A DNA stretch of 64,000 nt from Nocardioides abyssi (GCF_030412915.1 NZ_JAUHJR010000001.1:868001-932000); one strand, 5' to 3'; positions 7,412 through 15,640 are shown, counted from the stretch's first letter. Notes: generated by a model from the letters alone, not told the origin. Made by a program: numbers and translations.

Positions 7412-8868
7412 GCGGCCACCTCCGCGGTGAGCTCACGACCGATCGCGGCGACGGCGTCGGTGACGGCGAGGACGTCGTCGAGGGTCGCCATCGGGTTGAG
7501 CAGCGTCAGCTTGAGCCAGCAGCGGCCGTCGACCTTGGTGGCCGCCACCATCGCGGTGCCGCGCTCGTAGAGCGTCGAGCGGATCCGCCCGGCGAGCAGG
7601 TCGGCGGTGTCCTCGGTGAGGCCGGTCGGCCGGTAGCGGAAGACCACGGTCGAGAGCTGCGGCGTCGCGGCCAGCTCGAGCTCGGGGTGCTCGGCCAGCC
7701 GCTCGCCGACGGCGGTGGCGAGGTCGACGACGTCCTCGACGTAGCCGCCGATCACGTCCGGCCCCATCACCCGCAGCGTCAGCCACAGCTTCAGCGCGTC
7801 GAAGCGGCGGGTGGTCTGCAGGCTCTTGTCGACCTGGTTGGGGTGGGCGGCGTCCTTGGGGTTGAGGTAGTCCGCGTGCCACGTGACGTGCCCGAGGTGC
7901 CGGCTGTCACGGACCAGCAGAGCGCTGGACGAGACCGGCTGGAACCACGTCTTGTGGTAGTCCACCGTCACCGAGTCAGCCCGCTCGATGCCGACGAGCC
8001 GTGGCCGCAGCCGGGCGGAGGCGAGCATCCCGCCGCCGTACGCCGCGTCGACGTGCAGCCACGCGCCGTGCGCCTCGGCCAGCGCGGCGACGGCCGGGAG
8101 CGGGTCGACCGCGCCGAAGTCGGTCGTGCCGGCGGTCGCGACGACCGCCATCGGCACCAGCCCGGCGGCCCGGACGCCCGCGAGCGCGCAGCCCAGCGCC
8201 GCCGGATCCATCCGGTGGTCCGCGTCGACCGCGACGGTGACGACGGCGTCGGGGGCGAGGCCGAGCAGCTTCGCGGCCTTCTGCACGCTGAAGTGCCCGT
8301 CGGCCGAGGCGAGCACCCGCAGGTCCGCGGCGGCGTGGCCGGCCGCCAGGGCGGCGTCGCGGGCCAGGTGCAGCCCCTGGAGGTTGGACTGGGTGCCGCC
8401 GCTGGTGAAGACGCCGTCGGCGGTCGGGCCGAAGCCGATCCGTCCGGCGGTCCAGTCGATGAGGTGCCGCTCGACGAAGGTGCCCCCGACGCTCTGGTCG
8501 AAGGTGTCGAGGGAGGAGTTGACCGCGGAGACGAACAGCTCGGCCAGCAGGGCGGGCACGACGACCGGGCAGTTGAGGTGGGCGACGTACGACGGGTCGT
8601 GGAACCACACCGCGTCGTCGAGCCAGACCCGGCTCATCTCCGCCAGCGCGGCGCCGGCGTCGCCGAGCGGGCGGTCCAGGTCGACGTCGACGACGCTCTT
8701 CGCCGCCTGCTCCGGCAGCACGCCGGTGGCAGGGCCCGAGCGGGCGTCCTGGTCACGCAGCGCGCCGGCGAGGTGGTCGAGCCCGAGCCGCATCGTGGCG
8801 AGGAACTCGTCGAGGTGGGCGGGGTGGAACAGGTGCCGGGTGTCGCCGGCGGCCGAGGCAAAGGGCAC
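7408..8868 (-). CDS. desA: PLP-dependent lysine decarboxylase (DesA-like)
   Basis: First step of desferrioxamine-type synthesis, lysine to cadaverine. The 486-residue group II PLP decarboxylase has HVDAAYGG at 272-279 (the Asp pairs with the PLP nitrogen) and the Schiff-base lysine K306 in DYHKTWFQP. The N-terminal LNCPV and SGGTQSNLQG motifs are family-typical. The GTG start has a purine-rich AAGGAAGG just upstream. It heads the five-gene minus-strand operon and is preceded by an iron-box palindrome. Other group II decarboxylases (diaminobutyrate, aromatic amino acid) are related, but the operon partners favour lysine. Confidence 0.92.
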   Translation of the reverse strand: MPFASAAGDTRHLFHPAHLDEFLATMRLGLDHLAGALRDQDARSGPATGVLPEQAAKSVVDVDLDRPLGDAGAALAEMSRVWLDDAVWFHDPSYVAHLNCPVVVPALLAELFVSAVNSSLDTFDQSVGGTFVERHLIDWTAGRIGFGPTADGVFTSGGTQSNLQGLHLARDAALAAGHAAADLRVLASADGHFSVQKAAKLLGLAPDAVVTVAVDADHRMDPAALGCALAGVRAAGLVPMAVVATAGTTDFGAVDPLPAVAALAEAHGAWLHVDAAYGGGMLASARLRPRLVGIERADSVTVDYHKTWFQPVSSSALLVRDSRHLGHVTWHADYLNPKDAAHPNQVDKSLQTTRRFDALKLWLTLRVMGPDVIGGYVEDVVDLATAVGERLAEHPELELAATPQLSTVVFRYRPTGLTEDTADLLAGRIRSTLYERGTAMVAATKVDGRCWLKLTLLNPMATLDDVLAVTDAVAAIGRELTAEVAA

Positions 8869-8884
8869 GGGCCTTCCTTCCGAG

Positions 8885-8903
8885 TAAGGTAAGGCTCACC
8901 TTA
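8885..8903. promoter_or_regulatory. IdeR/DmdR-type iron box upstream of desA
   Basis: The 19-bp imperfect palindrome TAAGGTAAGGCTCACCTTA lies 17 bp before the desA start. It matches the actinobacterial iron-box consensus TTAGGTTAGGCTAACCTAA at most positions. Expected effect: the Fe2+-loaded DtxR-family repressor shuts off the siderophore operon. Confidence 0.85.
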
Positions 8904-8926
8904 GTGATGCGTGCTCCGTGCGCAAC

Positions 8927-10129
8927 TCACCCCGTCTCGGGATCCGGCCCGAGATCCGCATCCGGGTCGGGGTCCGGCGTGGGGGACACCGCCACGATCG
9001 CGATGTCGTCGCCGGTGACCCCGGACTGGAAGGCGACGACCTCCTCCTCGAGCTCCGCCACGAGCCCGGGCACGTCGCGGGCGCCGACCCGGTCGAGCGT
9101 CGCGTGCAGCCGCACCTCGCCGAAGAGCTCCCCGTCGCGCCGGGCCTCGGTCACGCCGTCGGTGTAGAGCACCAGCACCTCGCGCGGCGCCAGCCGCAGC
9201 TCGGTCTCGCCGTACTCCTGGTCGGGCAGGATCCCGACCAGCGGCCCGTGCACGTCGACCTCGACCGCCGGCTCGTCCGGGCGCAGCAGCAGCGGGGGCG
9301 GGTGTCCACCCGCAGCCACGACGACCCGCCACGCGCCGTCGGGCTCGCGCCGCATCCGCAGCACGACCGCGGTGCAGAACCGCTCGGTCTCGTGGGTGCC
9401 GACGATGTCGTTGAGCTCGGCCAGCAGCGACGAGGGACGGTGGTGCAGCACCGCCAGCGCCCGGACGGTGTTGCGGACCAGCGAGGTCACCACCGCCGCG
9501 TCGACGCCCTTGCCGGAGACGTCGCCGAGGACCACGACCTGCTCGTCGGGCCCGGTCGGGAAGACGTCGTAGAAGTCGCCCCCGACCTGCGAGCCGTCGC
9601 CGGAGGGGCGGTACGTCGCCGCGAGGGTCAACCCGCGCACCCGCGGCGGCACGGGCGGCACCAGCGTCTGCTGCAACGTCCGCGCGAGCGTCATCGCCCG
9701 GGCCTCGGCGCCCCGTGCCTCGTCGTGCGCGCGCAGCAGCTGCCGCTCGTAGCGGCGCCGCTCGGTCGCGTCGAAGACCGCCACCAGCACCTCGCGCTCC
9801 GCGCCGTGCTCGTCGCGGCTCAGCGTCGCGTTGAGCAGCACCGACAGGCGCGAGCCGTCCCCGCAGCGCAGGTCGACCGCGATCTCGTGCACCGAGCCCT
9901 GCATCCGGAGCATCGGGGCGTAGTGGGTCTCGTGAAAGATCCGGCCCCCGGGCGTCAGCAGGTCGACCAGCCGCCGGCCCACCACCGCCTCCACCGGCCG
10001 GCCGGTCCAGCGCAGGAACGTCGCGTTGACCCGCAGCACCGTCCCGTCGGGCGCGGTCGTCAGGAAGCCGCACGGCGCCTGGTCGAGGAGCCGTTCGGCG
10101 TCGTCGCGAGCGCCCTGCCCGGTGGTCAG
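8927..10129 (-). CDS. PAS-domain PP2C (SpoIIE) phosphatase, RsbP-like, with probable CTG start
   Basis: A protein serine phosphatase of the RsbU/RsbP type. The PAS fold begins at LLDQAPCGFL (residue 14 in my model), followed by a short coiled linker and the SpoIIE/PP2C catalytic domain with VGGDFYDV, DVSGKG and YTDGVTEA metal-binding motifs. The first ordinary start (GTG at 10039) would cut off the first PAS strand. No ATG, GTG or TTG lies in frame between there and the upstream gene. A CTG at 10129-10127, overlapping the rsbQ-like stop as CTGA, restores a full PAS domain and gives 400 residues. Partner and order mirror Bacillus rsbQ-rsbP. Confidence 0.8.
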   Translation of the reverse strand: MTTGQGARDDAERLLDQAPCGFLTTAPDGTVLRVNATFLRWTGRPVEAVVGRRLVDLLTPGGRIFHETHYAPMLRMQGSVHEIAVDLRCGDGSRLSVLLNATLSRDEHGAEREVLVAVFDATERRRYERQLLRAHDEARGAEARAMTLARTLQQTLVPPVPPRVRGLTLAATYRPSGDGSQVGGDFYDVFPTGPDEQVVVLGDVSGKGVDAAVVTSLVRNTVRALAVLHHRPSSLLAELNDIVGTHETERFCTAVVLRMRREPDGAWRVVVAAGGHPPPLLLRPDEPAVEVDVHGPLVGILPDQEYGETELRLAPREVLVLYTDGVTEARRDGELFGEVRLHATLDRVGARDVPGLVAELEEEVVAFQSGVTGDDIAIVAVSPTPDPDPDADLGPDPETG

Positions 10130-10935
10130 GCCGCGGCCCGCCCGTCCAACCAGGTGCCGATCGCCTCCGCGGTCAACACCGGCGCGCTCAGCTGCGGGCA
10201 GTGGCCGGTGGCCTCCAGCACGACGAACGTGCTGTCGGGCAGCTGCTCGGCGACGTACTCACCGACCTCCATGGGCGCGATGATGTCGTCGCGGCACTGC
10301 AGCACCAGCGTCGGCACCGGCACGCGGGGGAGGTCGTCGCGGTTGTCGGAGAGGAACGTCGCCTCCGCGAACCGTCGTGCCACCTCGGGGTCCATCCGGC
10401 AGAACGCCTCGGTCAGCTCGTGACCCAGCTCGGGCCGGTCGGGGTTGCCGACGATCGCGGGCGCCATCGCGGCCGACCAGCCCAGGTAGTTGCTCGACAG
10501 CGACGTCAGCAGCTCGTCGATGTCCTCGCGCCCGAAGCCCCCGATGTAGTTCTCGTCGTCGACGTACCGCGGCGAGGGGCCGACCATCACCATCGAGGCG
10601 AACCGGTCGGGCTCCGCGATCGTCGCCATCGCGCCCACCATCGCCGCGACGGAGTGCCCGACGAGCACCACGTCCCGCAGGTCCAGCGCGCGGACGACGT
10701 CCAGCAGGTCGGCGCGGTAGCCGTCGAGGGTGGCGTACTTGTCCGGGTCGTACGCCGCCGGGTCGCTGCCGCCGCCGCCCACGAAGTCGAACGTCACCAC
10801 CCGGTAGCGGTCCGCGAACGCCGGCGCCACGTGCCGCCACATGCTCTGGTCGCACCCGAACCCGTGGGCGAACACCAACGGCTGGCCGTCCGCGGGCCCG
10901 AGCACCGTCACGTTGTTGCGGGCGAGCACGTCCAT
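10126..10935 (-). CDS. RsbQ-like alpha/beta hydrolase
   Basis: A 269-residue alpha/beta hydrolase, the same length as Bacillus subtilis RsbQ. Its triad Ser95 (GHSVA), Asp216/217 (CRDD) and His245 (ATGHCP) falls within a few residues of RsbQ's S96, D219 and H247. RsbQ supplies a small hydrophobic signal to the PAS domain of RsbP in energy-stress control of sigma B. The PAS-PP2C phosphatase gene directly follows here with overlapping stop and start, which supports the same partnership. The ligand is unknown. Strigolactone- and karrikin-receptor proteins of plants belong to this family too. Confidence 0.85.
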   Translation of the reverse strand: MDVLARNNVTVLGPADGQPLVFAHGFGCDQSMWRHVAPAFADRYRVVTFDFVGGGGSDPAAYDPDKYATLDGYRADLLDVVRALDLRDVVLVGHSVAAMVGAMATIAEPDRFASMVMVGPSPRYVDDENYIGGFGREDIDELLTSLSSNYLGWSAAMAPAIVGNPDRPELGHELTEAFCRMDPEVARRFAEATFLSDNRDDLPRVPVPTLVLQCRDDIIAPMEVGEYVAEQLPDSTFVVLEATGHCPQLSAPVLTAEAIGTWLDGRAAA

Positions 10936-10942
10936 GTCCCGG

Positions 10943-10948
10943 ACCCTA
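10943..10948 (-). promoter_or_regulatory. -10 box of the rsbQ-like gene (leaderless)
   Basis: Minus-strand TAGGGT ends 7 bases before the ATG of the RsbQ-like gene, so transcription probably starts at or next to the start codon. Confidence 0.5.
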
Positions 10949-10985
10949 GTGAAGCCCGGTCGCCTTGTCTCCTTCCCCGAACCCA

Positions 10986-11046
10986 CCCCGCTGGTTGAGG
11001 AGGTTGCGCTAGCGCACTCCCCGCTGGTTGAGGAGGTTGCGCTAGC
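10986..11046 (+). repeat. Tandem dispersed-repeat units (two copies)
   Basis: Two copies of a 28-base unit beginning CCCCGCTGGTTGAGGAGG and ending GCGCTAGC, at 10986-11013 and 11019-11046 (33-bp period). The sequence after the second copy runs on into AACCGTCTCGAAACCC. The same core recurs near 25.2 kb and 47.8 kb. Confidence 0.85.
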
Positions 11047-11095
11047 AACCGTCTCGAAACCCGGTGACCGTGGATACAGCCCTGCGCCCCTCGCT

Positions 11096-11142
11096 GGGTC
11101 TCGACACGGTCGGCGCTGGCGCGCCTCCCGGCTCAACCAGCG
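11096..11142 (-). repeat. Inverted copy of the dispersed repeat
   Basis: Reads on the minus strand as CGCTGGTTGAGCCGGGAGG through GTGTCGAGACCC, so it is inverted relative to the units at 10986-11046. The TGA of the neighbouring minus-strand gene (11135-11133) is the TGA of the repeat's own GGTTGAG core. Confidence 0.75.
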
Positions 11143-12020
11143 ACGACGACGGCGGCGACGGCAAGCAGCCGCTCGCACTCCTCGACGAGGCGGCGACGCA
11201 GGGGAGCGCCGCGCTCGGCGAAGGCGCGCTGGGCGGCGACGTACTCCTGCTTGCCCTCGGGTGTCTCGATCCGCACCGGCTCGTAGCCGAGGTCGCGCAG
11301 GTCGTAGGGGGCGGCGCGCATGTCGAGCTCCCGGATGTCGCGGGCGAGCTCGAAGCAGTCGGCGACGAGGTCGGAAACGATCATCGGGCTGAGCCGGAAG
11401 GCGTGCTTGTAGAGGTCCATGCCGGCGTGCAGGCAGGCCGGCTGCTCGAACGCGGGCCGGTCGGCGCTGGTGGGGCGCAGGGTGTTGAGCGGCCGGGCCG
11501 GCTCGGTGAAGAACCGGTAGGCGTCGAAGTGCGAGCAGCCGATCCGGTGCGACTCGACGACGGCGTCGGTGCCGTCGGCCCCCAGGCGCAGCGGCCAGTC
11601 CGCGTGCCGGGTCTCGTCCTCGGAGAGCCGGTAGACCATCGCCCACTCGTGCAGCCCGAAGCACCCGAAGTTCGCGGCCCGGCCCGCGGTGGCGGCGAGC
11701 AGCGCGCGCAGCGAGGCGAGCAGCGGCCGCTGCGAGGCGACGTACGCCGGGTCCACGGCGACGACGCCGTCCGCGCCGGGCACGGCGGCGTACCCCTTGA
11801 GCGAGGCGTGCTCGGCCGCGTCGCGGAGCCCCACCCCGGAGCCCGGGTGCCACCGCCGCAGCTGGGCGGGCCGCTGGGAGTAGTAGGTGAAGAGGAAGTC
11901 GTGCACCGGGTGCTTGACCCGCGACTCCCGGCGCGCGAGGTGCGGGGCCACGAACGCGTCGACGCGGGCCGCGTGTGCCGCGGCTCTCGCCTGCCACTCG
12001 GCCGGTTCCAGCACCTCCAC
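11133..12020 (-). CDS. Conserved actinobacterial protein of the '3-methyladenine DNA glycosylase' annotation group
   Basis: A 295-residue soluble protein that I recognise as a conserved actinobacterial family usually labelled 3-methyladenine DNA glycosylase. Conserved-looking blocks include [40 protein letters not shown] and [14 protein letters not shown], rich in His and aromatic residues. I see no helix-hairpin-helix GPD motif or AAG-type fold marker, so the glycosylase label should be treated as unproven. The GTG start is at 12020. The C-terminal codons and stop run into a dispersed repeat. Confidence 0.72.
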   Translation of the reverse strand: MEVLEPAEWQARAAAHAARVDAFVAPHLARRESRVKHPVHDFLFTYYSQRPAQLRRWHPGSGVGLRDAAEHASLKGYAAVPGADGVVAVDPAYVASQRPLLASLRALLAATAGRAANFGCFGLHEWAMVYRLSEDETRHADWPLRLGADGTDAVVESHRIGCSHFDAYRFFTEPARPLNTLRPTSADRPAFEQPACLHAGMDLYKHAFRLSPMIVSDLVADCFELARDIRELDMRAAPYDLRDLGYEPVRIETPEGKQEYVAAQRAFAERGAPLRRRLVEECERLLAVAAVVVAG

Positions 12021-12040
12021 GGCGCCCGATGCTAGGTCGA

Positions 12041-12046
12041 TAGTGT
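12041..12046 (+). promoter_or_regulatory. -10 box of the FAH-family gene (leaderless)
   Basis: TAGTGT followed by exactly 6 bases and then the GTG start codon; a leaderless transcript is likely. Confidence 0.55.
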
Positions 12047-12052
12047 CGAGTC

Positions 12053-12862
12053 GTGCGCATCGCGAGATTCACCACCGGCGAGGACCCCCAGTACGGCGTC
12101 GTGACCGGCGACCTGGACGAGTTCGGGCAGCCCGACGAGGACGCCGTGGTCGTGGCGCTCGCCGGCGACCCGTTGTACGTCGGGGTGAAGCTGCTCGACC
12201 AGGAGCACAAGCTCTCCGACGTCCGCCTGCTCGCGCCGGTCCTGCCGCGCAGCAAGGTGGTCGGCATCGGCCGCAACTACGCCGCCCACGCCGCCGAGAT
12301 GGGCAACGACGTGCCGACCGAGCCGCTGATGTTCCTCAAGCCCAACACCAGCGTGGTGGGGCCGGGCGACCCGATCTTCTACCCGTCGCAGACGCAGAAC
12401 CTGCACTTCGAGGGCGAGCTGGCCGTGGTCATCGGGCGGATCTGCCGCGACGTGCCGCCGGAGCAGGCGACCGACGTCATCCACGGCTACACGATCGGCA
12501 ACGACGTGACCGCGCGCGACCTGCAGAAGGGCGACGTCCAGTTCACTCGCGCGAAGGGCTTCGACTCCTTCTGCCCGCTCGGGCCGTGGATCGAGACCGA
12601 CCTGGACCCCCAGCACTTCGCCGAGGGGGTCCGGGTGCAGACCTTCCTCAACGGCGACCTGAAGCAGGACGGCAGCACCGCCGACCTGATCTTCGACGTC
12701 CCGACGCTCGTCTCGTACGTCTCGAGCGTGATGACGCTGCTCCCCGGCGACGTCATCCTCACCGGCACCCCCGAGGGTGTCGGTCCGATGGAGGTGGGCG
12801 ACGAGGTCGAGGTCTCGATCGCCGGCCTCGGCACTCTCACGAACAAGGTGGCCCAGCGTTGA
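12053..12862 (+). CDS. Fumarylacetoacetate hydrolase family protein
   Basis: A 269-residue member of the FAH family, which cleaves or decarboxylates 2-oxo acids and acylpyruvates using a divalent metal. Seen: [14 protein letters not shown] in the N-terminal half, the metal-binding [10 protein letters not shown], the Asp of [14 protein letters not shown], and the C-terminal LTGTPEGVG. Length fits acylpyruvase or 2-hydroxyhepta-2,4-diene-1,7-dioate isomerase types. The exact substrate cannot be read. Its TGA overlaps the TTG start of gltX. Confidence 0.88.
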   Translation: MRIARFTTGEDPQYGVVTGDLDEFGQPDEDAVVVALAGDPLYVGVKLLDQEHKLSDVRLLAPVLPRSKVVGIGRNYAAHAAEMGNDVPTEPLMFLKPNTSVVGPGDPIFYPSQTQNLHFEGELAVVIGRICRDVPPEQATDVIHGYTIGNDVTARDLQKGDVQFTRAKGFDSFCPLGPWIETDLDPQHFAEGVRVQTFLNGDLKQDGSTADLIFDVPTLVSYVSSVMTLLPGDVILTGTPEGVGPMEVGDEVEVSIAGLGTLTNKVAQR

Positions 12863-14325
12863 GCAACACCCCCGTCCGCGTCCGGATGGCCCCGTCCCCG
12901 ACCGGCAGCCCGCACGTCGGCCTGGCCCGCACCGCCCTCTACAACTGGGCGTTCGCGCGCAAGCACGGCGGCACCTTCGTCTTCCGCATCGAGGACACCG
13001 ACAAGGAGCGCAACACCCAGGAGTCCTACGACTCGCTCATCGACCTGATGCAGTGGCTGGGCCTGGAGTGGGACGAGGGCGTCGTGGTCGGCGGCCCGTT
13101 CGGCCCCTACCGCCAGTCCGAGCGCACCGACGTCTACACCGACGTGCTGGCCCGTCTGCGTGAGTCCTCCTACACCTACGACTGCTTCTGCACGACCGAG
13201 GAGGTCGAGCAGCGCCGCAAGGCCAGCGGCTCCAAGGTGATGGGGTACGACGGCTTCTGCCGCGACCTGTCCGCGCAGCAGCGGGCGGCGTTCGAGGCCG
13301 AGGGTCGCTCGCCGGTGGTGCGGTTCCGGATGCCCGAGGGCGAGATCACCTTCGACGACCTGGTGCGCGGCGAGATCACCTTCCAGACCGAGCACGTGCC
13401 GGACTTCGCGCTGGCCCGCGCCAACGGCGACCCGCTGTACACGCTGACCGCGCCGGTCGACGACGCCACGATGGAGATCACCCACGTGCTCCGTGGTGAG
13501 GACCTGCTCTCGAGCACGCCCCGCCAGATCGCGCTGTTCGAGGGCCTCAAGGCGATCGGCGTCGCCAAGGAGACCCCCGCGTTCGGCCACCTGCCCTACG
13601 TCATGGGGGAGGGCAACAAGAAGCTCTCCAAGCGCGACCCGCAGGCCCACATGGCGCTCTACCGCGAGCAGGGCTTCATCCCCGAGGGCCTGCTCAACTA
13701 CCTCGCCCTGCTGGGCTGGTCGATCGCGGCCGACCGCGACGTCTTCACCCTCGAGGAGATGGTCGAGGCATTCGACCTCGGGGACGTCAATCCCAACCCG
13801 GCGCGCTTCGACCTGAAGAAGGCCGAGGCGATCAACACCGCGCAGATGCGCCTGCTCTCCGTGGAGGAGGTCACCGCGCGGGCGCTGCCGTTCCTCGTCG
13901 ACGCGGGCGTGGTCGACGCCGACGACGAGGCCGACCGGGCGCTCCTCGCGCAGGCCATGCCGCTGGTGGCCGAGCGGATCAACAAGCTCACCGAGGCCGT
14001 CGACATGCTCGGCTTCCTCTTCGTCGACGAGGCCGACTTCGCCCGCGACGAGGCGGACGCCGCCAAGCTGCTGGACGAGAAGGGCGTCGAGGTCGTCCAG
14101 GCGGCGTACGACGCCGTCGAGCCGCTCGCGGACTGGACGACCGAGGCGATTCAGGGCGCGCTCCAGGCGAAGCTCGTCGAGGAGCTCGGCCTCAAGCCGC
14201 GCAACGCCTTCGGGCCGGTGCGCGTGGCGATCACGGGTCGCCGGGTCAGCCCGCCGCTCTTCGAGTCGATGGAGCTGCTCGGCCGCGACCGGAGCCTCGC
14301 CCGGCTCCGCTCCGCGCTGGGCTGA
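12859..14325 (+). CDS. gltX: Glutamyl-tRNA synthetase
   Basis: Class I aminoacyl-tRNA synthetase of 488 residues. The HIGH-type motif appears as PTGSPHVG near residue 14 and the KMSKS-type loop as KKLSKRD near 256. RIEDTD is the expected catalytic-domain motif. The start is TTG, in a TTGA overlap with the preceding stop; without it the N-terminal RMAPSPTG strand would be lost. Actinobacteria usually lack GlnRS and use a GluRS that charges both tRNA-Glu and tRNA-Gln, followed by GatCAB amidation. Both tRNAs lie 1 kb downstream. Confidence 0.97.
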   Translation: MSNTPVRVRMAPSPTGSPHVGLARTALYNWAFARKHGGTFVFRIEDTDKERNTQESYDSLIDLMQWLGLEWDEGVVVGGPFGPYRQSERTDVYTDVLARLRESSYTYDCFCTTEEVEQRRKASGSKVMGYDGFCRDLSAQQRAAFEAEGRSPVVRFRMPEGEITFDDLVRGEITFQTEHVPDFALARANGDPLYTLTAPVDDATMEITHVLRGEDLLSSTPRQIALFEGLKAIGVAKETPAFGHLPYVMGEGNKKLSKRDPQAHMALYREQGFIPEGLLNYLALLGWSIAADRDVFTLEEMVEAFDLGDVNPNPARFDLKKAEAINTAQMRLLSVEEVTARALPFLVDAGVVDADDEADRALLAQAMPLVAERINKLTEAVDMLGFLFVDEADFARDEADAAKLLDEKGVEVVQAAYDAVEPLADWTTEAIQGALQAKLVEELGLKPRNAFGPVRVAITGRRVSPPLFESMELLGRDRSLARLRSALG

Positions 14326-14328
14326 CCT

Positions 14329-15258
14329 GTGGAGCTCACCTACGAGCGGCTGCACCGCCTCGGCCGCACCGGGTGGTGGCGGCCGCTCGTGGGCGTGCTG
14401 CTGCTGGTCCTGCTCGTCCTGGTCCTCCAGACGGTCGCGACCGTCGTGCTGGCCATCTACCTGGTCGCGCGCGGTGTCGGCGTCGACGAGGCGCTGGACA
14501 AGCTCTCGGGCGACCCGGTCACCCCGTCGTTCCTGGCCCTGGTCAACGTCGGCTGGGCGCTGGCCATCCCGGCGGTCTGGCTCGTCGGCTACGCGCTGCA
14601 CCGCATGCGGCCCGGCTGGGTCTCCTCGGTCGGCCTGCGGCTGCGCTGGCGCTGGTTCGCGGTCTGCTTCGCCGTGGCGTTCCTCGCGCTGCTGCTCACC
14701 CTCGTCGTCTCGGCGCTGCTGCCCTCGCAGGGGGCCGGCACGGAGGTGTCGACCGACGTCAACGAGTTCACCCGGACCACGCGCGACTTCGCGCTGGTCG
14801 TGCTGCTGCTCACGCCGCTGCAGGCCGCGGGGGAGGAGTACGCCTTCCGCGGCTACCTCACCCAGGCCTTCGGCGGGCTGGTGCGGTGGCGCTGGGTGGC
14901 CGTGGTCGTGCCGGCGTTCGTCTTCGCGCTGGCCCACGGCGTCGGCCAGGACCTGCCGATCTTCTTCGACCGGTTCGCCTTCGGCCTGGTCGCGGGCACG
15001 CTGGTGATCCTCACCGGCGGCCTCGAGGCGGGCATCGCGATGCACGTGCTGAACAACTGGCTGGCCTTCGGGATCGCGCTCACGTTCGGCGACATGACCT
15101 CGGCGCTGAACCCCTCCGGCGGCACCTGGTGGAGCCTGCCGGTGACCCTCACCCAGTCGCTGGCGTTCCTCGGCCTGACCCTGCTCGCGGCGCGCTCGTT
15201 GGGCATCCGGACCACGGCCGAGCCGGCCGTTTTGGAGCGCCGAAACACTCCCGTGTAA
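14329..15258 (+). CDS. CPBP-family intramembrane metalloprotease
   Basis: A 309-residue polytopic membrane protein with about eight hydrophobic segments. The CPBP/Abi motifs are present: EEYAFRG (E169, E170, R174), FALAHGVGQ and the C-terminal HVLNN. This is the Rce1-type glutamyl intramembrane protease fold. Members process prenylated or peptide substrates or act in bacteriocin self-immunity, but most bacterial substrates are unknown. It follows gltX by 3 bases (GTG start), so co-transcription is likely. Confidence 0.88.
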   Translation: MELTYERLHRLGRTGWWRPLVGVLLLVLLVLVLQTVATVVLAIYLVARGVGVDEALDKLSGDPVTPSFLALVNVGWALAIPAVWLVGYALHRMRPGWVSSVGLRLRWRWFAVCFAVAFLALLLTLVVSALLPSQGAGTEVSTDVNEFTRTTRDFALVVLLLTPLQAAGEEYAFRGYLTQAFGGLVRWRWVAVVVPAFVFALAHGVGQDLPIFFDRFAFGLVAGTLVILTGGLEAGIAMHVLNNWLAFGIALTFGDMTSALNPSGGTWWSLPVTLTQSLAFLGLTLLAARSLGIRTTAEPAVLERRNTPV

Positions 15259-15268
15259 GGTTCTCGAC

Positions 15269-15296
15269 CGTGCCCACCGCCACGGCGGAGGGCACG
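15269..15296 (+). terminator. Hairpin after the CPBP gene
   Basis: Stem CGTGCCC/GGGCACG enclosing CCGCC/GGCGG. It sits between the protease gene and tRNA-Gln. There is no T tract, so terminator activity is inferred from position. Confidence 0.5.
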
Positions 15297-15325
15297 AAAT
15301 GACCGGCATAAGTCTTGTCGGTCAA

Positions 15326-15397
15326 TGGGATATGGTGTAATTGGCAGCACGACTGGTTCTGGTCCAGTTAGTCTAGGTTCGAGTCCTAGTATCCCAG
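15326..15397 (+). tRNA. tRNA-Gln (CTG)
   Basis: A 72-base cloverleaf. The acceptor stem TGGGATA pairs with TATCCCA and G is the discriminator. The D-arm has GGTGTAATTGGCAGC, the anticodon loop TTCTGGT gives anticodon CTG, and the T-arm has the GGTTCGAGTCC core. CCA is not encoded. Confidence 0.95.
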
Positions 15398-15514
15398 CGG
15401 ATCGAGGGTTCTTCCCCGCGGAGAGCCCCCGATTTTGTGCGGAGGACAGCCACGGCTAGAGTTCCGCAGGCCGCTCGCGAGAGCGGTCGAGCACCACAAC
15501 TGCACACCATGCAT

Positions 15515-15590
15515 GCCCCGTTCGTCTAGCGGCCCAGGACGCTGGCCTCTCACGCCGGAAGCACGGGTTCGAATCCCGTACGGGGTACCA
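15515..15590 (+). tRNA. tRNA-Glu (CTC), CCA encoded
   Basis: Acceptor GCCCCGT pairs with ACGGGGT (one G-T pair). The anticodon arm GCTGGCCTCTCACGCC has loop anticodon CTC, and the T-arm carries GGTTCGAATCC. CCA follows at 15588-15590, unlike the tRNA-Gln just upstream. Confidence 0.95.
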
Positions 15591-15593
15591 ACG

Positions 15594-15632
15594 GAAGGCC
15601 CAGGAGATCACCTCCTGGGCCTTCTGCTTTTC
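15594..15632 (+). terminator. Rho-independent terminator after tRNA-Glu
   Basis: Perfect 13-bp stem GAAGGCCCAGGAG/CTCCTGGGCCTTC with a 5-base loop, followed by TGCTTTT. It also lies at the 3' end of the convergent LCP gene. Confidence 0.9.
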
Positions 15633-15640
15633 CGGGCAGC

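Noticed and set aside
8901-10073. A 390-codon minus-strand frame overlapping the phosphatase gene
   Set aside because: It is Arg/Ala/Gly low-complexity and the overlapping phosphatase frame has PAS and PP2C motifs.
12487-15309. A 940-codon minus-strand open frame opposite gltX and the CPBP gene
   Set aside because: High-GC shadow of the plus-strand genes; composition is Arg/Glu/His/Gly repeats with no motif and both real genes have clear family signatures.
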